From NCBI RefSeq assembly GCF_028858725.1, contig NC_084781.1, forward strand, positions 1,992,513 through 2,056,512: DNA of 64,000 nucleotides, read 5' to 3'. The notes below the pieces were generated by a model, which did no database searches, was not told the DNA's origin, and saw only the letters and a list, made by a program, of their open reading frames with translations. The position numbers and the translations under genes are program-made. Shown in pieces: positions 1-12,500 of this stretch (positions are counted from its first letter, which is position 1; the number at the start of each line of letters is the position of its first letter). The DNA is from Colius striatus. Lineage: Eukaryota; Chordata; Aves; Coliiformes; Coliidae.

Positions 1-424
1 AGCATTGGGTTGCTGCTGGAAAGAGGTATGTTTCTCTACTTGATGCCTAACGTTGACTCTGTGTCAAACTGATGTGCCACTGCTGTAGATTAAGAGACTT
101 CTCTTGTGTCAGAGACACAATCCTGTAGCTGCTCATCCCTAGAAGGGTAAACTTCAAAACCTCCCTGATTTTTTAAGCAGTGTTTATAGCCCATGTGAAT
201 TGTCCCCAGCCACCTTTCTGTGAGGAGCTGTAGTCGTGCCACAGTGCAGAAGGGATAAAAGCAAAGCTCAGTGGATGGGTGCTGGGTATCCTGCAGTCTG
301 TGTAACCTTCAGGGAGAAAATATGGCCCACAATGGCAGAAAGGCTGGGGGAGTTGGGGGAAAATGAGTTTAACTATTTGTGACAAATGCTGCTCTTGACA
401 TTTCCAACTGAACGTAGTTCTCAG

Positions 425-535
425 AGAGCAGGAGAAGAACTGGCCGTGTTACGAGTGCAACCGTCGCTTCATGAGCTCAGAGCAGCTCCAGCAGCACCTC
501 AACTCCCACGATGAGAAGCTGGACTTCTTCAGCAG
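425..535 (+). CDS. PRDM10: PRDM10 exon a: first zinc finger after the PR domain
   Basis: Encodes (R)[14 protein letters not shown] and the rest of one C2H2 finger, ending ...EKLDFFS. Acceptor is tctcag at 419-424, donor is AG/GTACTG after 535. The exon starts on the third base of a codon and ends two bases into one. Confidence 0.88.
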
Positions 536-3500
536 GTACTGAAAGCTTTAGCTTTCTCTGTGTGTCACTATGGTGCTTCCCTAAACTTGCAGAAGGGAAG
601 GTCTTTGCCCTACAAATCTTACTGGTCAACTTGGCTATCCACGAGAGAATGGCTTAGCACGGGGAGGTAAGAATATGACACCAGGAAGTTCATGGTGGAA
701 GAAGTAGATTGAGGGAAATAAAATACCCTATTGAGACTGGTACAATGGCTTTGGTTTGCTTCTGGTTTTTCACCAGTTACTTATTTCAGTCCTTCAGTAC
801 CAGTTCATATAGAAAGCTGATGCTTCTCAGGTATATGCAAACACAGAGCTTGACAAATAAGTCTCGTAGTGCTTTGACTCCTCATTGGGCTAGCAGGATA
901 GTTTATCCTGACCCATTAAATCCATCAGAAAGCAGAAGACATTGGTGCCTTCTTTTTCCTGCAACTTAGCAAGGGACTGTGTTTTGGGGCTGGGATTTTT
1001 TTGACACAGAAAGTTGGCACCTTCAGTCTACTACCTGACATCAATAGCTAAGTGCCTTTTTAGGGAGAGGTGTTAGGCTTCAGGTTCCAAACTGGTTTCC
1101 TTAAGCACTTGTTCTATCTAGCTTAAAATGTTTTCCAGCACAGTGTACACTGGAAGTAGGAGAGTTGCCATGGCAGAGGCTTTGCTAGAAGCCAGCAGTC
1201 CTCTTGGTCTTGCAATTACTGAACTAAATTGTCATGTGTTCAGCACTTTGGTTTCTCATAAAGCACAAAACAGATACCAGCCACTACTCTTTTTTTTCTC
1301 TCCCCTGCCAGAATTTCTTCAGATTTTGTTATTTATGGGTGAATAGTGATGCTGAGAGAGACTGTATCAAATCAGCAGAGGTTCTAAATGCATCTTTTGT
1401 TTGGTTTTGTCTCTAACCTGCAGAGCCAGAGGCCGGGGTCGTGGGAGAGGCAAGAGGAGGTTTGGACCAGGCAGACGCCCGGGCCGCCCTCCCAAATTCA
1501 TGAGGATGGAAGTAACCAGTGAAAATGGGGAAAAATGTGAAGAAGGGACACAGGTATATTTTGGGGGATGGAGAGGAGGAAAAAAAAAAAGGATCACATG
1601 GGATGAAAACTCTTGTCTTGAAAAGAATCTGAGGCACCAGTGCAAATTAAGGCTATGCTTTAGACTTACAACCAAATAATTCTTAGTTTCCTGGCTGTGG
1701 TTCTCTGCCAGGGGAGCACATTACTTTCCTTCTATTAAAAAAACCCCTGCAAAAGCACTTGCATTTCTACAGCAACTTTCATCCCAAAGCACTTATCAGT
1801 GAGATTGGTTATTGCAGTATTCAAGCAGCATCACAGAAGTAATTTAGACAGTAAAAGTGTAATGGGAATTTTAGGTTTGTGTTTGTCCTTTCTGGAATGG
1901 GAGGTCAGAGCCTGCTCATATAACTGTTGCTGGTAAAATTAAATCACTTTGAGCTATGATTCTTTATGATGTTTTAATATTAACAAAAGGGTATCCTGCA
2001 AGCATGCTTCTTGCAAAATGGGATTTTGCTTGTGGCTGTTGATTATATTCTGCAGAGACCTAAGATGATGCATTTAAGTAACATACTAAATCCTCTCTGA
2101 TGCTGACTGTGCTTAGGTTACTACCAAGTCCTTTTATGAAGGGTGTCAGAAGGTATCAGGGGCTCTGTTTTATGACTTAGCTGCAAGCTGGTATCTGGAG
2201 TGGTTAATTCTCCTTTGGCATCTCACTGGGTCACAGTTCAGTGCTGACTCGGAGGGAGGAACGTGTATGTTGCCTAGGAATGCCTGCTGGTAGTTTTCTT
2301 GAGTGTGCAGCATTGTTCTAAATGTTGCATTAAGCCCAGAGTTGTGAGATCACCCTCTTTGCAAGCTGACATGACACAAGTTAGCTCCATTTAGACAAGT
2401 AAGCATAATGCTGCTCCCAAACTCAAAGGGCTTACTGGGTGCAGTCCCATGCTCATGTGTCTGAACAGCCTCTGGACTGGATGTGGCTCCCATCCTGCCA
2501 GCTCAGAGCATGGCCAGAGCCAGCTCACTTGTGTCTATACAGTCAGCAGAGCCATGCCTTTGGAGATCTGTCCCAGGCCTTTGGAGATCTGCCCACCTCA
2601 CTAATGACTAGGCACAAGTTCATCTGCCTTAGAACTTGAGACTCAGGGTCCTGGGAGCCCAGTTTAGTGTCAGCAAGTGTGGAAACTTGCCACCTATTCC
2701 AGGACTGGACATTTGGCTGATGTTTTGCTCTCCCAAGTGTCTCTGGTGAGCATCCACTCTAACAGCTGCACTCTTTCTAGCACCTCTCTATTTTGCTTCT
2801 CCCACACTTGCTTTTGTGCTTTGACAGTGCCAGCTTTGAGCTGATACACTCTTGTCACTCTGTTTCCTTGCTTGTGTTTTTAAGTTGCTTTAAGTGAGAG
2901 TGCCTGAGTGTGTGTCAAGTAAGAATCTATGTTTCTCTCTTTTGTAATACAAGAGGATTCCATCCCAGAGGAGTTATTGAATCTAAATTTTTGGCATGTG
3001 CTTCCTGCTCTCAACACTCTCCCTCTTTTATGCTAATGCAAAAAGAGAGGAAAACAGCTTTGTGTGGTAAATGTAAGTGATATATGCAGCTGGGTAGATG
3101 AGAATATGCAGAGCTTGGAAACTGGATAGCAAAACACACGGTGCACACAGTATAATCATCTCGTTTGTCACTCTCCAGTTCAGCACTCCAGAGAGTTTGT
3201 TAGAAAGGAGAAGACACTGCATAACAATGCATGAGAATGTTTTGAGGTGCCAACAATTTCAGCAAGACAGAGATTCTCTGCTGTTCCTGTTCTGTACTAG
3301 TCACTTTGGTCATTAAATTGCTCTGAGGTCGTTGGTGAAAGCATTAAGTCATGAGTACAGAATTACTTGCTCGGCTGTTAACTGATGGTCTGTGTCTGAT
3401 GAAACAACACGATGTCTGAGAGTCACTACCTGCAGCTCTGTGTGGAGGTGGTCTGCTGAGAGCATCAGTAGAAGACAGTAGGAAAGCATTAGCACAGACA

Positions 3501-6500
3501 AACTTTGGTTATAGCCTATATGGAGAAATCTTGTTGTCTGCTGAGTGTTATCAAAGCGTTTCTCAGTGGGTGGGGGGAATAATCACCGGTTGTATGATTT
3601 GCGATTTCAGGACTTGCTGCATTTTTCCAGCAAGGGGCAGTTTGATGAGGCCAGACAAGCTGCACTGAATGGGTTGGAACAGCAGGAGCAGACTCCAGTG
3701 CCATCAGAGACACAGTCAGCACTGGAGCAGCAGCAGGCTGAGAACCACCCTCTCCAGATCCCACCGCAGCACGACGAGAGCGCGGTGCCTGCGCAGAGCA
3801 CTATGACAGCAGATGACATGAGGCGAGCGAAGCGTATCAGGGTAAGCCAAGAGGACAGCAGATCACATCTTCTCTCACCCTTCCTCTCCATGTGCTGTAA
3901 CCCAGAGAATGTTGGATGTGCCTGCCAGGACCAGCTGGTCTCTTTTCTCTCACTGTCGTATCCAGTTCCAAATCCTGATTAAAGCATCTCGTTCCCAGCG
4001 ATTTCCTTTGCACCGAGAGGAAGGCAACATCTCATGTAAAGAACTAATACCTCATGATATTAGGGAAGGAGAACTGATCACCAGCTGGAGCTGATTCAAT
4101 TTCAGCACAGTCATTTTTTTTCCTACAAACACAATCCATCTGAGCTGGCAAGCAGGAGTGCTTCAAACAGGCAGCTGAATCATGGCACCGTGGCACAGAC
4201 TAAGGACTTGTTCACGGCACCATCTGTGTCTCTCCCAGCTCTCTTCTTGCAAATAGTTGCAAAAAAGAAACCACGACCTCAGTTTAGATCCACTTAGTTT
4301 GTGCTGATGATGTTTAGTGATAAGATCCTTTCTTGGGGTAGAAAAACCAGCCTGCTTTTGTGAGATTAAAACCTGTGCTAAGAGCTTTGTATACCAACAG
4401 CAAACAATTTGAGCCTGAGCTTTGTGTCAGCGGGGTGAGCTGGTTTTTTCTCTACTTATGTGTGGGAGGGAAATGATTCAAGCAAATAATCCTTCAAGCT
4501 GTGTAACTGCAATTGGTGTATTTAGCCTAAAATCTTTTCCCTTTCTTCTCTGTGTGTAAAATTTTGATTACAGAAAGAAACAGCAGCAATTGGGGTAAGA
4601 CTTTGTTTTTAGGGGATGAGAAAGGATCAAAAAGGAGGAACTCTTACATCTAGAAAGATGTTGGGCCACATTTTGCTCTCAGTTTATAGCAATATGTATG
4701 TGAGACAGTTGTGTTGCCCCATAAATGCAGCAGCATGTCTTGCAAGAGGAATCTGGCTGAGGCACATTAAGACTGCAAAACTTTTAACCATATCAAATGC
4801 TTGCAGTCTTTGACAAGTGTCTACCAGTAGGTTGACTTTTCCTGGGTTAAAAAGTTTGGGGGATTTTTACTGAATGCATTGAAGGATGGATAGCAGAGCA
4901 CAAAGACAGATGCTGAGGTTTTGACCATAAAGAGCATGGGTATTTTCTACTTAGCATATGCCACAGTTTTCTTGGTAGAAACCTGAGGCTTGGATGTGAT
5001 GGGAAGAGAAAGCATTACCTGTTTCCCTGAATTATTGAACCCAAGGTGTGAACTGAAGAACTTCTTAAAGAGTAAATATAAGGGGGAGGGGGGAAGAGAC
5101 AGAAAATCTCAAGTTGCTTCTTCATCTTGTGACTTAGCTGTTGTTCTCTAGAAATTGATCACAATTGGATGACAACTAAGAGGTCTGCAGTGGTGGTTTA
5201 GCCTTTGGTGACATGCTTCTATCTCCAAATCTCCCTAACTTCCCATGGAAGATGTTTTAAGTTAGAGGCACTGGCACAATGGCAGGTGGATGATTGCTTA
5301 GCACCTTTCCCTACTACATCAGACTGTGAGCAATGAGAACTTGAGAGTAAACTAGCCAGCATTATATTTTTAAGGACTGAAAAACCACAGCAAGCTCTAG
5401 CACTTCCAACTGTTCACAGCACCTTCTTACAGTAACATGCACTTCATATTCTAAGCAAGCAAACATGTGTAGTACATCATTTGCTTCCAAAGGACAGATA
5501 GAAAGTCTCCACTCCTCCAAATCATCATTCAGATGTCTGTAGCTCTAGCTCTTCCTTTTTATTCCTTCCAATATAGGATTTAATTTTTGAAACCAATAAT
5601 TCTTTGGGAATTGCTTCAACTTTTCTAAGCTTTAAGGCAGTGATGCTCTGAGTGTTGTCCATTCTAGCAGGAAGCACTGATCTCTGATGCCCCAGAGTTC
5701 AAGTCCTAGTAGGATCAGCTCATTTTTCAGTCTCTGCTTTAGAGCCTGTGGAGATTCTTTGGAGATCAGCCCTCAAATATAGCAATCCTGTCCTTAATGT
5801 TGAAGAGAGAGACACTCAGCCTTTAAGATACTCTTGTAACAAATTAGAGGAGTGTTGTGGTCCACAGCCAAAATGAATATTTGTCTTTAATTCTGTGTTG
5901 GGCAGCATCCAGAATGTCTGTGGGCTGATCCCAGAAACATCTGCATTTCCACTTCATGCATACAGACCTGGTCCTAAAATGTCCTTTGTGTAGGTGACTG
6001 CTGTACCCAGAGGAAGGAACTGGCAGGGATAGGGATAGGGTTTGGAAAGCACAGCCACTTCCTTATGCCAAAAGAAATGCAACTGGTTGTATAACAAATG
6101 ACAAACAGTCAAAAAACAGAAGTCCCTACTCCTTAACTCTTTCACTCTTCTAATCCTTGCCTTGTTGTCATCCTGCCCTAATTACTCCCTTCTGCTGAAA
6201 GCATTTCATTCTCACACTGTGGCTCTGCAGTGCACATTACATCATTGTGAATCAACACAGGGAAGGTCACAAAACACCTTCAAGATTATCTTGTGGTTTT
6301 TATCTTTGCCCTTTAACTCCCCTTGGGCAGTTATGAAGTGGAGGGTAAACTTTGAAGGTCTGCTTAGTGTTTCCTGAGGCAAAAACCTCAAAGGACTTTT
6401 GCCTAAGTAAAGAGTAACCTCTAGTTAGAAGAGCTGGCCCTCGTAGTGACCTGCAGAAGCCAAGGCTTCTGTTTTGAAGTCCCTTGCATAACACCAGTAT

Positions 6501-9500
6501 TTTTCTCTCCCTCAATGCTGCCTGCTCAGCTGGAGCTGCAGGTAGGTTTGGTTTGGCTTTTCCTGTTTGGTTGGGGTTTTGCTGTATCTGAGTGGTACGT
6601 AACAACATTGCCTTCTGTGTTTGTTTTTGTCCAACTTCTGTTTAGTGACCCACATTGGTAAATTGTCACATCTGTTGTCCTTTAAGCAACCAATGCCCCA
6701 GAACTAAGTGTTTTCTGAATAATAATTTGCATTCTTCTAGTTCTTTTCATAGTAATGAATTGCACATTTAAGGTGACTATTATAGGAGTGATAGTGCTTG
6801 CATGAAGTGCTGTAACATCCATCTTAGAGTTGTGGAGGATCTGTTTACACAATTGTTTGCACTGGATCAATGTTATCAGTTAATGAGACAGCACTTAGTT
6901 CTCTTTTTCTGTTTTTATAGTTGATAGCTAATCTAACCAAAGAGCAGTAAAACACTTGAGCCTTCTGTAGCCTTTGAGGTAGCAAGAGGACTATGTTGGT
7001 TTACACGACAGAGGAGTCTGGCCTGCCATCTTACCAGTCAGATCACTAGTAGGATAGTGATCAAATAGCAGTGCACAGTGATAGTGGAGCTCAGAACCTG
7101 AAATGCCTCTCTTCAACTATTTGGTTTACCAGCATATCCCTGGAGTTAAGAGGAAAATCATGTACTTCTGACTCCCAGCAGCACGTGCATTTTTACACAG
7201 CCCACGTCTGTCTTTCCAACTTGGACTTAAAGCAGATCTGCTGTATTTCCTATTGTCTTCACATGGAAAATGGAGTTTGATGCCAATTCATAGGAGGGCT
7301 CATTTGGAGCTCCTCTACCAAAGTGTTAGCTTTTGTTTTACAGCAAAACATTTGCTCTCACGTTCCTCCTTCCAGAATGAAAGCATAGGTTTCCCTCTGC
7401 AGTTCAGATGGTGAAAAGGATTGTTCAGGTTCACTAATTTCATCTCTAGCACAGCATTTCACAGTATTCCCAAGCTGTTCCCTCATTCCAGCAGGAAAGC
7501 TTTACATTCTTGGGTGTCAGCTGTTGGCACACTCTTCAAGGGACACGGCAAATGTGAGCCCAGACAAGAAAAGGGGAGAGGGAATCAGGGAAATGTGTTT
7601 GCAGAAGTCTTGAATGTATGTCCTGGAGAAGTCTGTAACATAGAATGTGTGTAGGCATAGGGGCCAGCCATACTCTAGCACTATTTCTCTGTTGTGATGC
7701 AGATTCTGTGTGCAACATCTGAAAAGACATCAATAAGGGATCATGTATAGATCTTACTTTGGAGAAGAGTTAAATACTCCTTGGGCTTCTTCAGAGAAAT
7801 GGCACCATTTTAATGTGTTTTCAGTAGAGTATGGGTGATAGTGTGCTGTGGGATTTCATGCAGCAGAGCTGTGAGTGACTTAGAGCTTTGCAGCTATGCA
7901 ACATAGAAGTTCTCCTCCGATACTGAAATGCAGGAACAGAGCACACTTACCTGTTTTCTACAGCAGCATCTGTAGATTCTGCAGACAGCACTGGTATGGC
8001 TCTAACATCTGTCTGAAGGGGAAAGGGAAGAGATAGCCATCATGAAATATTACAGACAAGGCAGACTGAAGGAAAGCACACAGCAAAACAAAGCAGGTGC
8101 TGAGAAAAGAAGCTGTGCACAGTAGGAGTGGAGAAAACCAGCAAAGGGCAGCCCAGTAGATTCCATTTATAAGTGAATGTCTGCACAACAGGCATTGTGC
8201 TCAGTTCACAACGTCCTTAAAGCTTCTTGCAATACCAAGAAAAGCAATTTCAAGTTTGACTTGGTATAATCAGCTGCCCTTTGAGTAGAGCAGAGAATCT
8301 GAGTTGTTGATTTAGCACACGTGTGTTTGTCTTCCACCTTTCTTCTTCATTCTCAGGCTCTCACACAAGATATATGCCAACTGGCAAAGACAGGCCAATT
8401 GCTCACGAGTCCTTACCTTGTAACCCTGCCATTCTGCCCCTGCAGTAGTGTTTGAATGAAGCTCTTAATCTTCTTTTTGACAATAACAAAAAGGCTTAGG
8501 CCAGCATCTGTGTTCCACCAGAAGTTCTCCAGGCACCGCTAAACCACTGCTGCACGTATCCGTGGTGACCTTTGGTGCAGAAGCTGATTTTGTAAAGGTC
8601 TGGGGAATTCACCTGCTGTATTTCATCTTGAAAAGATTTGGAATCTGTACCTGATAATAACAGCTTATGGTCTCTTTGTTTCTTTCAGAATGCAGCTCTT
8701 CAGCACTTGTTCATCCGAAAGTCCTTTCGCCCTTTCAAATGCCTCCAGTGTGGCAAAGCCTTCCGGGAGAAGGACAAACTGGATCAGCACTTGAGGTTCC
8801 ACGGCCGGGAAGGGAACTGCCCTCTGACTTGTGACATCTGCAACAAGGGCTTCATCAACAGTGGTGCCCTCGAGAGCCACATGAAGTTCCACATGGACCA
8901 GAAAACATATTCCTGCATCTTCTGTCCCGAATCCTTCGACCGCTTGGATCTGCTGAAGGATCACGTGGCCGTTCACGTCAACGACGGCTGCTTCACCTGC
9001 CCCACCTGCAAAAAGCGCTTTCCAGACTTCATCCAGGTGAGGCTGTGCTGCTGTCAAACTCTGCCTCCTGGCTCTCTGCAAGCACTCTGCTTGGCACTTG
9101 TTCAGTACCTGTCTTGTGTAGTCATTGAATCATTTAGGTTGGAAAAGAGCTCCTGGAGTTCCCAGCTCTCCCCTCATCCTGCCCAGCCCAGCACTACCCC
9201 ACGGCCCTCAGCACCTCATCTGTGTGGCTTTGGGATCCCTCCAGGGCTGGGCACTCCCCCAGCTCCCTGGGCAGCCTGGCACAGGGGCTGACAAACCCTC
9301 AGGTCTTCCTTAGTTCCAATCTCAACCTCCCCTGGGGCAACCTGAGCCCATTTCCTCTTGTTCTGTCACTCAGATGAAATAGACTCCCAGCTCACTGCAG
9401 CCTCCTGTCAGGATGTGACAAAGAATGCTCCTGTATCCTCTCAGGCTCCTCTTCTCCAGGCTCAGCACCCCCATTCCCTCAGCCCCTCCCCAGCACCCTT

Positions 9501-12500
9501 GTGCTCCAGCCCCTTCCCCAGCTCAGTGCCCGGCTCTGGCCACGCTGCAGCCCCTCAGTGTCCCTGTGGCAGTGAGTGAGGGGCCCAGCACTGACACAGC
9601 CCTGGAGCTGCAGCCTCCCCAGGGCCCAGCACAGGGGACAATCCCTGCCCTGCTCCTGCTGCCACCCCACTGCTGATCCCAGCCAGGATGCCCTTGGCCT
9701 CCTTGCCCCCCTGGGCACGCTGCTGGCTCGTGTTCAGCCGCTGGCACCAACTCCCCCAGGCCCTTTTCCTCCGGGCAGTTTCCAGCTGCTCTGCCCCAGC
9801 CTGTGGCTGTGCCTGGGCTTGGGGAGGCCCCAAGGCAGGACCCAGACCTTGGCCTCATCTTGTTGCCCTCAGCCCACAGCTGCAGCCTGGCCAGGGCCCT
9901 CTGCAGCCCCTTCCTGCCCTCACAGAGATCTCTGCACTCGCCCAATGCCGGGTGTCTGTTCATTGTCACAAGATAAAGGACTCCATGTCAGTCAAATTAA
10001 AACAGAAGAGTGACCAGGCATTGCTAGATGTTTTATGCCCCTGAAGTGCTCTTTCCACTAAATCATCAGATGTGATGCTTCAGTCTGTCATTAGAAGGCA
10101 CTTTATGCTGGAATGGGTGGTCCCTTATCCCTAGACAATGCCTAACCCAGAGATAGTCAGTACAGATCTATGGCATGGAAAGGAATTGTCTCTTGCTGGA
10201 TGTACTTAAGTGCATCTTGTCCTTTGGTTGTTAAAATCCTGAATTAAAACCAAACCAAACCAGAAGAGGTTTTACCTCTTTAATCCTTTGGCTGTTTTTG
10301 TCAGGATAACTCATTTGCATACCTTGCAGAAGTGCCAGAACACATCAGGATACTCTGCTTCCTGATTTCCCCCCTGGGCTTCAGCTGGGTACTTTGTTCT
10401 TCTCCTCTGCACGCTGCTTAGGAGAGGCTGCACTGGAGTAGTGAATAATGTAACTACTTTGTGTAGTGTGCAGAGCCTTTGGAGAAGATCATTAATAGAA
10501 TTTAAGGATTCTATTTCGACATTCAGGAAGCTAAAAATGAGACTTTCGTTCTCCTTCCCAGGGAAGAAGAGCTTGATCTGTCTTGCTGAGCTGCCTGACT
10601 TGAAATTGAAATGTATCAATCCAGTTTAAGTCAAGTAATAGGAACTGGTAGACTATCTGACAGGCTAAAGAGGAAAGAATGGGGGCAAACTGATGTAATT
10701 TCACTGGTGCAAAAAAAAACCCCTTTGTCTTCTGTAAATGCTGAACAAGGGAAAATGTTGATGGTTCAGAAATGCTGTACTGCAGCCTAATTCCCCATAA
10801 ACTTGCCCATGAAACTGATGAAGTCAGAAGAAGGTCCCACAGCATTGTTTCCATCTATTCAGATCTCTTTTGGAAATGGAAGATGTTGGTGCTGTGTGAA
10901 TAATTAAAGTCTAGTCACCTACTTTTATGTGGAACAAGTAACAAGTTGTTCCATGTATGAAGATCATAGAATGGTGGGGATTGGAAGGGACCTTTAGAGA
11001 TCATCCAGTCCAACCCCCCTGCCAAAGCAGGTCCCACCTGGATCAGCTCACACAGCAAGCTAATTATTAGAAGATGGTGTAAAGATTTAATGAGAGATCC
11101 ATTTCTTGAGTAGTGCTTTGACCCCAAACATCAAACCTCATTAGTTACTTCATTGATGGAAGGAGAAACCCCACCAGATGTTTGCAGGATTCAAAGGCAG
11201 TCCCAAAGTGGTTGCCATTCAGGAGCTGCATGCAAATGTTTCTCTAAGGCTTTTTCTTGGCCAGTTGTAATTGCAAGCTCATTGTCTCTGATCAAAAAGA
11301 ATTAGTCCCTGTGTTGAGGTTGCTTATAAATGAAGATGACGAGCCTCAGGTGCAAGTGTTAACTCTGAGGATGCTTTAGTAAAACTTTTGCTGCCCATTA
11401 AGTGCTCAGCTGTGCAACAGATGATGCCTCAAGAATGAGTCTTCAGGAAATCAAACTGTCCATCCAGATGCATAGTAAAGACACTGTGGCTCTGTAGAAC
11501 TTAGAGGAGCTGACATCTTGGCAATAAGATACTTTTTAAGGCAAAGCTGAATGGACAACTTTTAGAACCTTTTCCCTCTTTTTCCTATTCACTTTGAGTT
11601 TCCCATTTCACCACGTGCTCCTCTCCTTTTTCTTTCCCTGGCATCTACAATTGTAGGTCAAGAAACACGTTCGCAGCTTCCACTCAGAGAAGATCTATCA
11701 GTGTACAGAGTGTGACAAGGCTTTCTGCCGGCCCGACAAGCTGCGGCTCCATATGCTGCGACACTCAGACCGCAAAGACTTCCTCTGCTCCACCTGTGGC
11801 AAGCAGTTCAAGGTAAGGTGGCTCTTGACTGGATCATTCCTGATACAAGAGGAAAACACCATTCTTTATCCTCCTAGCAGATAAGCTTATGTTGTCCAAA
11901 GTCAAGGAACTTGCATGTACTGCTACGGGTTGTGTGTGAGCTACGACGTTGATTTCTGATGGCCAAGGGGCAAGATCCACCCCAGCATGCCCTGCTGTAA
12001 CAGGGTATCTCATCTATCAGATCTTATTTCTAATCATATAGGAAAGGAAATGTCCATTTACTAACAATTGGGTTGTCATACAGCTCAGTTGCCAGGTACT
12101 TGAGTCATACTGCTTCTATGACTTCAGTTAAGAAAGCTTCTTGCTGATATCAGTGGACTAATAATACTCCTGGCTGAGGTGCTTCTGCTTGTGGCATCCA
12201 TCATGTCAGCACATGACATCCAGATGTCTTTCCAGGTCCCACCAGAACAGATGGAGCAGACTGTGAGCCAGGTAAACTGTGGTGGCAGCAGCCTGCTCCC
12301 GGTCACTTAGCTTCTTGTAGGATGCTGAGAGACTGGATACTTTTGGGTGAAGATGCACACTGACAGTGTATGTCCAGAGAGGCTGCATTGCCTCTGGGCA
12401 GTAGCTTCAGTACCATTGTGGGACATGGGGTCTTTTCTCCTCACTCAAGAGTTATGTGCTGCAAGTCTTCAGACACAGAGAGTTAAGCACTAACATATCA

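Noticed and set aside
1-25. Possible PRDM10 exon end before a gtatgt donor at the window start
   Set aside because: The phase that fits the next exon reads HWVAAGK, which does not resemble the segment expected before EQEKNWPC. Treated as intron.
9479-9969. Long open frames on both strands (up to 148 codons), rich in Pro/Gly/Ala
   Set aside because: They lie in a GC-rich CR1 3' region. Near-identical peptides (such as [14 protein letters not shown]) recur at every type-A copy, so they are repeat artefacts.
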